A stretch of 64,000 nt of DNA, taken from NCBI GenBank assembly GCA_948567375.1, contig OX419755.1, positions 16,311,001 to 16,375,000 on the forward strand, written 5' to 3'. This document shows, one piece after another, positions 24,151 to 36,660 of the stretch. Both the position numbers and the translations under genes were made by a program. The notes beneath the pieces were generated by a model. That model saw nothing but the letters and a program-made list of their open reading frames with translations, had not been told where the DNA came from and did not search any database. Within the stretch, counting starts at the first letter, position 1. Each line of letters opens with the position of its first letter. The DNA is from Lunularia cruciata. Taxonomy: Eukaryota > Streptophyta > Marchantiopsida > Lunulariales > Lunulariaceae.

Positions 24151-26500
24151 AATCACCTATAGATTGATTAGACATCTCACATATATTAGGGAAGGCGTTA
24201 GGTCTTTTCCCTATTCTAATTTGGAACTACACCCATTTGACACACAACTCCAAGGACATATACAACTCTAAGTGCACTCCTAAAATATGTACAATTTTGA
24301 TGCTAACTCTAACACTCTATTCCAAAGTTTCTACACTTGCAAAGGACTTCCTTATGGTGAGGTACTTTTGGCTTGAGGTTGAAAACAACTCTTTTTGGCT
24401 TTAATATATCTAAAAAATTGTTTTTTTGTGCTTTGTATTTGGTTATCTTTAGTGAATAGATATTGCATGCTTGTGTAAAATTTCTATCTAAGTGCTCATT
24501 TAACCATAGGGACAAGAGTTCCATATTCTTTGCCTCATAGGCTTGACCTTCTAATTGCTATGCCTACAACTTGAGCTCTTGCAACTTTTCCCTAATAGCT
24601 CTCAATTGGTATTCTTGCAACCTTTCCACAAGAAATTCCTAATTATCTCTAATTTTTGAAGTGTTTTATGCCTTTCTCCATCCAATTTTTGGGTCTACAT
24701 ATTCCACTCCTCTTGCAATGCTTCTTGCATTTTGGTACTCTCTACTTGCTTTGTTGAGTCTTCTAACTCCTTGGCCATGTGCTCCAATTGAAGTGCTTCT
24801 TCCACTATTTGTGCACTTACAGTTATAACATCATGACCTTGACATTAACCCTCTCTAGCTCATCCTAAGTGCTTGCCAATTATTCATTCTTGTTGTGCAA
24901 TTGGCCTCCATACTCTAATTGTCTCTACTTCTACTCCAATCAAAGTGCCCTCAACACTCCTTGTAGTTTCAGATTCTCTTCTTATTTGTGATTGCAATCT
25001 ACTTCTATGGTGACACTCCACCTCTTGATTCATTGTTTCTTGCACCAAGGTATTCACCTTCTTGGCCTTCTCTTGGCATAGTTTTGTGGCATTTGCTACT
25101 TCTTCCTTGACATGATCCTCCTTGGCCTTCCTAGCATAGACTTGCTGATGGATATTGTGCACTAATGTTGTGTAGTCCACTATTAGGGCACTCGGTATTA
25201 GGGTAATAGGCTCTTCATCAATTGTAGTGCTGGTCCTATTGGAGGAATGACAAAGTGCAAACCTTCCTTAATTGGTTTTAGCTCTGAGGGAGTCAAAAGG
25301 TCTCCTATCTCAATCTGCATTATGATGCATGATCTGCAATATATACCTTCACATCAACTTTTTCTTCTTCTTCTTTGGTATGGTCCATTACCTAATCTTA
25401 ATCCATAGGTAGGACTTCATTCTCTTGTTCCAGTTTGGGCCAAAGATCTGTCCCTTAGGTTCTCAACATGGTCTTGACTTTCCTCTTGGTCTTTGATTTC
25501 TTGAATAGTACTAACGGTATGTTGTCTTAGTGTGTAGTTTCCTTGTGCATCTCTACCTCTAGTCTTGCATGAAATTCTTCTTCTTCTTGGGGATTTGGAG
25601 TAGATTGCACATCCTTCCATTGGTCCTCTTCACCTCTTGCTTTTGATATAGAAACCTGCAAGGTGAGGAATCCTTGTTCTTGTTCTTGTTGCTCCTCATC
25701 ATTCCACTTTAGTGTCTTTGGCTTCTCCTTTTGATGAGGACTTGTCCACTACTTGGGTACTTGGCCGTGACTTCTTGGTGGACTTTTGATGCTTCTTTAG
25801 GGTACTCTTCTTCCTCTTGGTAATCTTTGGGGCAATGATCTCCACCTCCATTGATATGAACCTCCTTAATGCTACACAAGCAAAATCTCCATCTTGGTAT
25901 TTCTTGATGAGCATTTGGCATTTATGTTGGTTCTCAAAATAACCTATAAGATGGAAGTGGGTAAGAAATTTCTTCCTTTCCTCTTGTTTCAATAAATTCA
26001 ATCTCCATGTAGAAATGAATTGTGAAGATGGGGTAAGATAGGTAGCACCTCTATCTTCCTCAAAATATCAATGTAATGTTTGGGCCTACATTTAGAACCT
26101 TTGTGTACAATTTATTGCTTTTCTCTAATATATGTACTCAAAGAAAACTTATTGGCTATTAGTTAGGTAGGTCATTTGCTTAGGTTTAAACCACATCATA
26201 ATTGCCTCCACTATAGCTATTATGGTTAGGCCTTTGTAATTGGCCACCTTCCACTCATTGTTCTTTGACCTCTTCAAATTGAAAGTGGATTTGATATCCT
26301 CTATCAACTTGTTATTGGCAAATTTGATATCTAGGGTCATAGCTCTTGAAACCCACATGTCATAGCCAAATACCATGCACAAATGTTCCTATGTCCAAGT
26401 ACATGATTTCCTCTCAATTCCTTTGTAGTTCTCTCTTTCTTTCTTTCATCTAATGGATGATAGTAAAATTGCTCAACTCTCAATTCTACAGCAAGAACCT
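24150..26500 (-). mobile_element. Retroelement-like remnant, copy B1: N-domain, lysine-rich linker, coiled coil (decayed)
   Basis: Read on the minus strand. 26149-26382 encodes the N-domain part that includes the motif TYLTN; after a break, 25699-26001 continues with KKYQDGDF and then a lysine-rich linker (KRKKSTLKKHQKS). Broken frames then lead to a coiled coil at about 25,180-24,880 (for example AKEDHVKEEVANATKLCQEK) that continues toward 24,500. The N-domain aligns with copies B2 (27.4-27.9 kb) and C (55.2-56.1 kb). Several stops and frameshifts are present. The family is not recognised and no polymerase is seen nearby. Confidence 0.55.
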
Positions 26501-27350
26501 CAAAGGTTTACTCTAGATAACAATTTTTTCATTACAACTACCCATAAAGTGGACTCAAGTATCTTTCTATACCTTGTGGGAGAAAACACCATAATTTCTG
26601 TCAAGGAAAAAGAGGGCAAGTGCTACAATTAAACTACTTTGAGTGCCAAATACAACTACAAGTGCTACTCCAAATCTGAAGGTGGAGTGCTTTGAATGTC
26701 TACAAGATGGCAAGGAAATTCTACTCAATCAACTCCCAATGTGTGAAGGCTCTCTAAAAAGTGAAGCAAGTTGATGAGCCCTTGAATTTATAGTTAATTT
26801 CCCTAGTCACTCTTCAGTCTTTAGAAGTTGAGGTGAAGTTGATCACTTGTCTCCCACACATGTGAAGCCCTTGATGTACAACAAGTCTTGCACCTACTCT
26901 ATCCTTGATTAGATGTCACCTACTCTATCCTTGATTAGATGTCACCTTCCCACATACAAAATATTTTTGACAAGTCCCTCTCCCACATGCAAAAGTACCC
27001 ATTGAATGTTAATAGTTTTCTTAAGCATAAAAACCCTTGGTGCCATTCTTTACTTGGCAATACATTCAAAAATCTTAGTATGGCCGTCAATTACAAAGGC
27101 CTTTGGGGTCAAAGGTACTTGAACTTGTAAGCACTTGAGCATGTATGCCCCCAAATCTACATTACTCCATTTCAAATGCAGTATACTTTGCATGCTTGCT
27201 TGGGTACTCTAACCCTTTTTTGACACAATTTAGAGTGCAACTCTTAGTATGAAAGTCTTGTTTATAAGAAATAAACTACACTACCTTATATTTGCAAATA
27301 AGCATGAATTGATCAAAAAATTTGCAAAAAATTGGGCACAATAATGGTCT
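26500..27350. other. Intergenic DNA with a 26-bp tandem duplication
   Basis: The unit CACCTACTCTATCCTTGATT plus AGATGT occurs twice back to back at 26,891-26,942, exactly. The remainder is AT-rich without a supported gene. It separates two remnants of the same family (B1 and B2). Confidence 0.7.
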
Positions 27351-27359
27351 CTTGGTTAG

Positions 27360-27960
27360 TGTGGAGGTCTTTGCTAGAGGAACTCATTTCTCATTTGTCT
27401 TTGTGGTAGTTACATCCTTGTTCTATTGACAGATATATTCCAATCTTAGCAAATTCCACATCCACCTCTTGATACTTCTTGATCATGGACTTGCTTTGAA
27501 TCTACAAGGCAAATTACCCCATTGAATGGAAGTGATTGGGGAACCTCTTCCTCTCCTCCTTGTTCAAGAAATGCAGATCCATCTAGAAATAGATTGCAAA
27601 GCATGCCAAGTAGATTACTCCACCATCTTCTTCAAAATCTTTATGGAGAGTCCTTGCCTCACAACAAAACATGTTGGCCAAATTCATTGGTTCCTCTTTG
27701 TACATGTAATGGAAGAAATACACATGGTTGTTGGTCAAGTAAGTCAATTTTTTTGCTTGAACAACTTCATAACCATCTCTAGGGTCGCTCTTCAAGCCAG
27801 ATCCTTGTAATCCTCACCCTGCTAATTATTGTTCTTTTGTCTTCTCTCCAAAGTTTGATTTGATCTCATCCATGAGTGCCTTGTTTGCAAACATTGTGTC
27901 AACAGTCATTACTCTTAGTAGACTTGCATTGGGCTTAATAAATTTTGCTAGTTGTCCTCA
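27360..27960 (-). mobile_element. Retroelement-like remnant, copy B2 (N-domain only)
   Basis: On the minus strand, 27583-27795 encodes a segment with TYLTNNHVYFFHYMYK and then LHKDFEEDGG. The next stretch (about 27,580 down to 27,430, with a stop) reads LNKEERKRFPNHFHS and then KKYQEVDVEF. These match, in order, copy B1 (LLKQEERKKFLTHFH, KKYQDGDF) and copy C. No coiled-coil part follows, so it is truncated. Confidence 0.5.
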
Positions 27961-28089
27961 CTCTATGTAAAAGATCAAGGAGAGAAATAAGAGAATTGAA
28001 GACCAAAGTGAAAGATCACATTATGACTCTTGAAGAGGGGAAACTCCAAATGCTTAGCATGAGCTTGGGATTTGGTATTATAGAGAATA

Positions 28090-28330
28090 TACAAAGATCT
28101 TGAGAAGCTCTTCAAGAAGCTTCTTAAAAACCGCCTTCTTAGAGTGCAAGCTAAACTAACCAAGAAGCTTCCTTCCAAAAGCCACCTACTTGGCATGCAA
28201 GCTAAGCTAGTTGGGAAGCTTCCCAAGAAGCTTCCTTCTAGGAGCCACCTACTTGGCATGTAAGCTAAGCTAGTTGAGAAGCTTCCTCCTAGACGTCACT
28301 ATCTAGCATACACATTACATGATACTTGGA
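28090..28330. repeat. Tandem repeat, 62-bp unit rich in GAAGCTTC
   Basis: Two good copies and one partial copy of a unit containing GCCACCTACTTGGCATG (at 28,181 and 28,243) and AAGCTAAGCTAGTTG. The palindrome GAAGCTTC or AAGCTTC recurs throughout. The open minus-strand frame 27975-28259 simply repeats the unit (PSRWLLEGSFL twice) and is not a credible gene. Confidence 0.8.
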
Positions 28331-31300
28331 AGGTATCAAGAAGCTTCTTAGATGATTCTAAAATAATTCATAATTTTTTTGGCTAATTTTGTCTATTTGT
28401 TACATTGTTAGTCTTGACTAACTTGTTTGTAAACTCCATATTGTTACACTCTAGTTGTATGGGTTCCCTCTCAAATCCCTCATTTTTGTCTTTCTCTCTC
28501 TTCTCTTTCATCTCATGAATGATCTCAAGTCACTCAACTCCAAAATCCCAAAGCAAGAAGTATAATATAGGGCACATCTTGTCTACAATACAAGGACCAT
28601 TTATTCACTCCAAGATTTTGGAGAATAGCTTTAAGGATCTTCCTCATGGATTTTAAACAAATGCCATTCTGCCTCTCAAAGTAGGTTTAGAGACAAAGCT
28701 GAATGTGGGGTGGCTATAATAAGAAAGACTACAAAGATTGTGAAAATTTAGACAATTCTATCTATGCTCAAGATTGATGACAAATTCACTCCATTAATGT
28801 GAATTTGGCTAGAGATCACTAGGTTCTATAGGCAAAAACTTCAACCATTCTTCAGTCATTGCGTGGTTGAGCACTCATTCTCCACACATGTTAGGTCCTT
28901 GGTGAGTAATACTTCTTGTTACATGCAAATAAGTCTCCAAATAGTCTCCAAAAAAAGACAGTGATTGCTAGTAGTAATGATTTTTTCACGATCCATGGGT
29001 TTATATAAAATCCATGTTTTAGGTGTATCAAAATACATTATTTTCACAAAGTGTATATAATTAAAACAACTGATAATGCTAGTAACTACTACTATTAAGG
29101 CTAGTAAGTAGGCCCTACAGCCTAAAGTGGCTCTATTAGAGATGCAAGGTATCCGCCAAATGCCAAGTCTTTCTTGAACACAAACCACCTTCCTTGACTG
29201 TGAGCAATATTTGGTGATAGCTTTTGAACTAGGTGGGGCACATTCAAATATGTGTATGATCCTTGGGTGTGGCCATATCTTGGCTAAAGTTTTTCCAAGC
29301 CTAAGTCATTTGGTTGCAATCTTTTATCAAAGTTCTTCAAGACAAAAGTTCATATTGAATGATCATCTTTGGGGCCAAAGTTTCTCCGGCCAAGGTTCAC
29401 TCACCTTCAACCAATCTTTGGAGTCATTTATAATTTGCTATTCTTCCTTTAGGATGCCTTTTGCTTCATATTTTTGTCACTCCTAATTTCTCCTAAGCAA
29501 ACATAACTCCAAAAGGTGCTTCAACTAAGACACTTTTACCTCCTAACCATTGAATTAGGCTATCTATCTTTACAAACAAGAGTGAAATTAATAAAAAGAG
29601 TAAACTTTGTGAAAATATGGGCATTACAATTTGATTATCATTAACTAATGCAAATAAATTATAAACCTCCAACCAAGACCAAGTCCATGGAAGTTTATTG
29701 AGTTGGTAAAGTTCATTAAAGTCAATAGATAGATAGATTTCTCAGTGATGATATATTTTATTATATTTTAGTAAAATCATAATTTTCATTGATAAAAAAT
29801 ATAATCTAAATAGGTAGAGACATGCAAGGGACATTTTTGACCACTACTAGTATTAGCACCATGCATGATGTACATGGATAGTATATGTTAAGAAGGTCCT
29901 CTTAACATATGTGGTCCTTCTTCCCACCCTTTGTCCACGTCCCCAAAAAAATTCCATCCTCCTTCGTCTCTCTTCTTGTCCATTGTCTCCCTCCCTTAAG
30001 TAGTATCACCCATTGTCTTTGTCTCTAGATATATAATTCCATCCAAGGGCACCATCTATTGTCTCCGTCCCCAAGAACATTTCTGTCCATTGTCACACAT
30101 TGTCCCCTGTCCTCCAGGTACCCTAATAGTAGGCAACAATCACCTCTTGAAGGTAAGTAAGATTCTTTTGGCAAATCCAACATAGCTTTGCTAGAGTATT
30201 CAACAAAGTCTAGCTTGCTCAATAACTTATGTGACTTAGAGGTTATATCTCTTCTTGCTCCATAAACTTAATTGACATTCTATTAATATCAAGAAGAAAT
30301 GTTCTTATTTGTAATTATATTGATTTCCCTCTTAAGTAAAAGTGCGACTGCGTAGCAAAAAATGAAGGATGGGAAGATCCCATCAAGCTGCACAAGGGAG
30401 AGACGAAAACTTAAAAATGGTCTATATGAGAAACCTGCCCTACCGTACCTAAGATATCCTTTTAAGTGATGATAAAAGCTCAATATAGGTAACTTGAAGG
30501 TTTTAATAAGTAATACAACTCTTGTAATCATAAAGTTACTCAACTATGATTTATTATGATTATTCCCAGGAGATGTTCTTTGAGGAAAGTAGGAATTACG
30601 CTTAAACTGATCTACCGCTCACAAGATATCATCACAAAGACAAGGTCTTTACTGCTTTGTCAATTTATTTCCAAATTTCCAAATTCTGTTTTTCCTATAT
30701 AAGTTTTAATTCCTTTGCATCTATTCCAACTTATCAATCAATTGTAAATGCATGTCTTCTTTGTTTTTAGTAAGGCTTATTTAGGCTATCTTCTTTACAT
30801 CGTTTATTCAATTAGTAGATCATAATGATACCTTGACTATGCAATACATAAGAATCTTAATAGAGGTTTCAGATATACTTTTATGGGATTTTGTAAATAT
30901 TCGTACATAACTTTATGGATAATCTATAAAAATGTTACGGGCATGCACAAAGTACATTTGGGTTTTCTTGGAAAAAATTCCATAGCTAAAATAGTTTATG
31001 GGTAATCTAACACAGAACACGTGATTTTTTTAGGGTTACGGGATTACCTATTAAAACCTATACTGTACATTTGAATAATCTAAAATCTGAATCTACCCAA
31101 ATTTCATAAACTATAAAAGTTTACGAGACGACTCCATTTCAGGTCAATTCTTCTCTATGGTCTATGGGTATCAATCAAATAGATTATGGATGTCACTAAA
31201 TGTTTGTAAACATCCAACGACTTTAAATCTGAAACCCTCTAATGGATACAACTTGAAAATCGTTTAAAGTTCATTTTGAAGACGAATTCCACCTCTAACG

Positions 31301-31500
31301 AAGTAAGTTTGCTAGTTCCATATTGTAACAATGCACTCCGAGTACATTGACTGTGAAATGACAATATCAAGTCAGATAAATTCGACAAAATAATATTATG
31401 GAACAATTACTTTCTCAACTTCCTTCAATTACCATTTTTTACTTCATCTAAATTCAAATAAAATAGGTTTATTCAACAATAATTATTTTCTCATATTTCT
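28330..31500. other. Gene-free intergenic DNA
   Basis: No supported gene. It contains one copy of the repeat that also forms an inverted pair near 36.7-37.1 kb (listed separately at 30,338-30,410). From about 30,900 to 31,500 the sequence changes toward gene-flank composition. Confidence 0.6.
30338..30410 (+). repeat. Dispersed short repeat (third copy of the 36.7/37.0 kb element)
   Basis: Contains GATGGGAAGATCCCATCAAG followed by CTGCACAAGGGAGAGACGAAAA, closely matching 37,026-37,069 in the same orientation and 36,661-36,730 in reverse complement. Confidence 0.75.
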
Positions 31501-32179
31501 TCAATTGGTATTCCTCTAAGTATCACTTTTGAGTTACTCCCCCGGTCAGTAACAATTAGAGAGAGTCGATCGTTCTCGGGAAGTTGGACTTCGTCGGTGA
31601 CTCGAACCTCAAGACTAGAAGGAACGCTAAAGCCGAGAAAAAAGTCATCAGTACGACTGTATATATCACCCTGAGCGAATGAACAAAGCTGTACTCAAGC
31701 CATGAGAAGGGATCTTGTGACGATCAAGGCGGGGAAACAACAACCAGACGTCAATCCGGCGAGAAGGACGGATTACCCACTCAGGAAAAACAAACAAGCA
31801 TGGCAACCGTGGAATCAACAGCTGAGGAGTCCAGTCGAACGAGCAAGCAAGAAAACGATTATCTCCCCTTGAAAGATTCTATGATTGTGAAGCATGGAAT
31901 TGGCCTTTTGGTGAGGTCTGTGAAGTGAAGTCAGTGGAAGTGCTCGTGCGCTGGTTGGTTGGTGGGTTGGGAGGCAAAACGAAGGTGTGAAGGTTGTTGG
32001 GAATTGATGTACAGTAGTTCAGTCGCGAGGAATTTGCTTGCGGCGGAATTTCCACATCCAGATGAGCGGAAGGAGTGGAAGGTTTGAAGATATAGTGGGA
32101 GAGAGATCTGTGGAATTTTAAGACGATCGGGAATTGGGAGGGGATAAGGACAGGTGGTAGTGTGGCTCAGACGTTGAGA
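31500..32179 (+). promoter_or_regulatory. 5' flank of the pectinesterase gene
   Basis: Upstream of the start codon at 32,180 the DNA becomes GC-richer and non-repetitive. No TATA box or transcription start is clear. The minus-strand frame 31931-32437 overlaps exon 1 antisense and has no motif. Confidence 0.3.
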
Positions 32180-34749
32180 ATGTCGAGTACGCAATTGCAA
32201 GGGCGTAGGGAGATAATTGTAGCGCAGGATGGAACTGGACACTTTAAGACTGTGCAGGAAGCGGTTGATGCCGTACCTTTGTGCAACACACAGAGGGTGG
32301 TGATCCGGATTGGCCCTGGATTGTACAACCAGCCAATTTACGTCCCGAAAACGAAGAATCTGATTACTCTCGCGGCGAGGAATGCGCATCGGACTGCTTT
32401 GAGCTGGAATAACACTGCCACCAGCATTCAGCACCATCAGGCACTGGTCTCTTTTTTCCCGTATAGGATTTGTACGTCGAGTTGGTTAGATGAAGTCCGA
32501 GGCAGGCTTGGCTGAGCTGGATTTGGATTTGGGAGTGCAGGCATCAAGGGTCATTGGAACAGGGACTTTCGCTTGTGGCACCGTCATCATCGAGGGCGAG
32601 GACTTCATCGCAGAAAACCTCACATTCGAGAATAATGCACCTCAGGCACGAATCTCTATGCACCTTCTATTCTGCTCTGTATAGAGGCATTTCCAGTAAG
32701 TTTACTCGTTCCATTTTCCTTCTCTTTTAATTGGTTGCAGTCAAGTATCTTGCTTTGAGCTTTAATGAATGTTTTTGTATCGGGATTGGAATTTGGATGA
32801 CGCATCTGCATAAGGATGTTCTATTAAAGTTTGTACTTGAGGCCGGTGGTTTTGAAACTTGAGCAGTTCTATTGTGCAGGGTTCTGGTCAGGCGGTGGCA
32901 ATCAGAGTGACTGCCGATCGATGCGCCTTCTACAGCTGTCGATTTTTGGGATGGCAGGTATAATTTTGTTTCGTATTGCTAGATAGACTTCTCGGAGTAG
33001 ACTGCCAGGCCTTCATCTCAAATTCGTGGGAGGTCGGAGTAAGTCGTTTAGGTTCTTGAGAAGCTCTTCAAGAGTTTCTAGATACATTGCAAGGTTTTTG
33101 AAGTTGGAGAACTTCAAAAAAGGGATCATGCGATGCGAGTAGAATATAAGAGTCTGGATTAGAGATTGCAAACAGAAGAAATCAATTTACAGAGCCAGAA
33201 TTCGGTTTGTTGCACAGGACACAGCCTATCTTCACTTTGGTAAGCAGTATTTTCGAGACTGCTATATCGAAGGTAGTGTCGACTTTATTTTCGGCAATGC
33301 TACTGCTCTTCTGGAACACTGTCACATTCATTGCAAGTCTCAGGGCTACATTACAGCTCAGCAACGCAAAAGCGCGGATGAATCGACTGGATATGTATTC
33401 CTCAGGTATCTCATGATCTAATCAGATTGCTAACGAACAAGATACCACTAACCTTGTTACTCTTTGTTATTATAATTGAGATTTGCCTCATTTCTAGGTC
33501 TATGTGGAGGTCAGCTCAACTAGGACTGAAAGATGATTTGGTGACATTTACATCTTCAACTATACAGTGAAGTAGTTTTTCCTCTACTAAGTCTGCTGTC
33601 AAAAGTTGGTGTAGGATCACTATTGAATCAGAAATCTTGGTTTGCAGGTGTGTTATCACTGGAACAGGAGATCCTAAACCATATATGCACTTGGGTCGGC
33701 CATGGGCACCGCATGCAAGAGTAGTGTTTGCATATACCCACATGGACAGTAGCATACTTCCTGCGGGATGGCATAACTGGAACAACTCCGAGAATGAAAA
33801 GACGGCGTGCTATTTTGAGTACAGGTATGATGAACTTCCCCTGTGCAGCAACCTCGTGACTCCACAAAGTTGAAGGAAGGAGTTTACAGAATCAACTAAG
33901 AAGGCACCCTTGTGATGAAGAAATCCGTAAGAAGAGATCGCACAGGGACAGGCGGTGCTGTTGCTATTTTGCTTGTGCTTGGAACACCCTGGGCAGCTGT
34001 GCTGTTGTTAGTTCACTTGAGCTCAGTCTAGACAAAGGATCTTCATGACCATTATAAGTAATAGACTCGTAGACGCACAGGTCTCCTCTTCCCGTGTGTT
34101 TAGGTTGTTTCTCTTCATACGGACGTTGTATAGATTCAGTTCTAGGTCAGTGTTGGATGATGAAAGTTAGCTGGTAATAACCTCAATGATCAAGTTTGAC
34201 ATGACCACTTGGCCATCCAAAGAAAGGTATATCTCGTCTAGGTTCTTGACCCAAGCATAATGTACCATTGAACAGAACTGCCGTATTGACATATGGCTTT
34301 AATATCAAGGAGAAGCTTATCCAGCGAGAGGCATAACCCGAGTGCAATTGAGCCAGACGATCCTCGATTCTGCAAGATTTCCATAGTTCCCATGCTAAGC
34401 AGAGATTCGTATGTTAGCCAGTTTTGTTCAACTTAAGCGAAGATACAACTGGCCCACCTGCTTTTAGGCTCATGAACGTTCTCGAAGTCTATGAATATTA
34501 CTGTTCATTTGGTGAAGATGATACTGGAACAGTTTGGTGTTATACTCACTCAGTGATTGGCATCCCATGTGCAGATGCTCTGGTCCTGGAAGTGACACCA
34601 AAAAGCGTGTACCTTGGGCTCGCAGGTTACACTATGCGGAAGCGTCACCGTTTTTATCAACCCTTTTCGTAGATCCACAACGAACTTGGTTGCATGTCCA
34701 ATCTGTTCCTCCCACTCCACCAACAATTCATGTACCTTTATCAGCTTAG
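32180..34749 (+). CDS. Pectinesterase (pectin methylesterase), PME31-type, complete spliced gene
   Basis: Six exons give a 327-aa protein: 32180-32440, 32541-32645, 32880-32957, 33218-33405, 33648-33824 and 34575-34749. It removes methyl esters from homogalacturonan (carbohydrate esterase family 8). Family signatures: IIVAQDGTGHFKTVQEAVDA near the start; GSGQAVAIR (Q126); GWQDT across the exon 3/4 junction (Q148, catalytic D149); GSVDFIFGN (catalytic D170); and LGRPW (R228, W230). All catalytic residues are present. The protein follows Arabidopsis PME31 (about 317 aa) nearly residue for residue, including the RVPW and FVDPQ segments in the last exon. There is no inhibitor-like pro-domain and no obvious signal peptide, as in that relative. 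Introns 1 and 2 begin with GC (CAG|GCAC); introns 3-5 are GT-AG. The first ATG in frame is used. Function is firm; whether it is secreted is uncertain. Confidence 0.9.
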
Positions 34750-35850
34750 CTCAACTCTACGTATCAATAATTGGATGTCAGTCTTTTTCCAGAAACTAAA
34801 AGTGTGAGAACGTAGTAGCAACACTTGAGGTCCCAACTCCAGGGCTGCTCGTAAACCCGTACATTTTGAAACTACCCACAGATATGTTACATCCTAGTAG
34901 GGTCCAATGTAGGGTCAAATTCGATACTCATGCGCTACTCGTTACTTCACACGGAGTTCCAAGCTTTTCATTGAGGGACAGATACGAAGCGTGAGGCAAA
35001 CGTACAGTCTACCCTGTTGAATCGTAACAGTTGGAAACTGACATTTCCTTGGGCAGTTTAGAGGGTGTTCATCTGTGTATTAGTTTCAAGTCCGCGAAGT
35101 CTGCACTCGCTCATAACACATCTTTTTCTTCAGACTCACACTACACCCTCTGGTTATTGTCCCTCTGAGGTCCCCAAGACGAAGAACTGGGTGCTCTCCT
35201 TAAGGATGCGTTTCCGTATGCAGACTCCGTATATGTTAAGAGGAGCACAATTTGCAGAGTCATCTGTTAGGAAAGTAGATACTTGAAGAGTTGGCTTTCA
35301 TGAATGTCCGTAGTCAATACGGGAAGTCGTCTTAAGTCGCTATATGTACCATTTTATTCCAAGAGCTTACTGGTAATGAATCTAGATGTACGGATATACA
35401 GTGATATATATATCAATACGTGTTCTGATGTTGGAACATAAAAGGATAACCTAGCAAGGCGTGCAGTGACTGGGATGTGATATGAAATTTCTTTCTTTCC
35501 TTCATAAACGGTGAAAGTAGCCTAAGAAACTTTACTAAAATAGGTGGACCAAAGGCCAAGATACAAGATAGGGTCTCCGGGGGCCAGAGCCGATCAGAGC
35601 TAAAAAGGCAAGCCGAAGGCTCAAACGAACCACCAAGATCACGGAATCAGGTCGAGCAAGAACTCGAGAGAGTGCCAAATGGACTATTAAGATTAGAATA
35701 AGAACGAGAACAAGAAAGAGTATAAATACGAGGGAGGGACAGGGGGTGAATGAAACAGGCGCGTTGGTCGGTGTGGAGAGAGTAGGGCGACGGGTGCGCC
35801 GGGAGCGCATCGAAGCAGATATCAGGTGAAGAGTCTCTTGGAAGGTCACT

Positions 35851-36051
35851 ATGCATTCTGAGTATTGTAGATACTCTACAAAACTCCGGAGTGTTTGCAT
35901 AGCAGGAGAGAGTAACCTCAGCGCTGCAGACATGATTATCAATGTACTTACCGAGGAGCAGCTGTCCAGGGATTTCAGGAATTTGACTGGGAGTCGTCCC
36001 AAGGGTGCTCGTATGCTTGTTGAAAATGGCGCAGATTCCCGTGAGTCTGTT
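35851..36051 (+). other. Exon-like open frame, unrecognised
   Basis: An ATG-initiated frame of about 67 codons (including ADMIINVLTEEQLSRDFRN) runs up to a good donor-like GTGAGT at 36,052. Residue content is balanced and not repeat-derived. I do not recognise it. No matching downstream exon can be joined with confidence, so it may be the first exon of an unknown or decayed gene, or chance. Confidence 0.25.
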
Positions 36052-36660
36052 TGCAGTTTTGTTTTGTCAAGTAATTTACTTGGGTGTGAAGGAATCCGAT
36101 TCTTTCACAACAATAAGCTGGATACGAGCCGGTGAAGATGGCCTAATTTGGAGAAACAGCCTTTTGACTGTGCGAGCAAGCGGCATTCCATGAAAGGCAT
36201 TCATTAGCAACATCCTTGAAGTCCGTCTCACAACAAAGCAACATTCAGCTGCCGTACAACAAATGACAAAACATCCTCCTCTGACTCTATGTATGTCGAA
36301 AATAGCTGATAAATTGATGTAGTGAGAATGCTGGCATGACAGAGCAGGACAGATTCCTTACATGGATAAGAAAGGGCAACCAAATTACTAAAATAGAATA
36401 AAATAAATACTGTAGTGAGCTCCGTTTCGTTCCATCTCATCCCCATCAGAACTACACGTACTCTCTCAAGAATTGTCGCTGATATTTGCAGACAAAATAT
36501 GTGATGAAGCGGAATGCTTTTGGATTGTATGTTAATGATTAGTTATGAAAATTCTATGTTGAGAGTCTAAGATTCATAGATTGATGGAGGAAACACAAAA
36601 GTTATCAACATGCGAGCAATGCCATATATATTATCAGAAAAAATCATCCGTATAAAAGAA

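Noticed and set aside
31931-32437. Minus-strand frame of 168 codons at the pectinesterase start
   Set aside because: It is antisense to exon 1 and has no recognisable motif.
33050-33080. A 19-base match between the pectinesterase intron 3 and 28,100 (CTTGAGAAGCTCTTCAAGA)
   Set aside because: The word is nearly palindromic, the match does not extend on either side, and it is likely chance.
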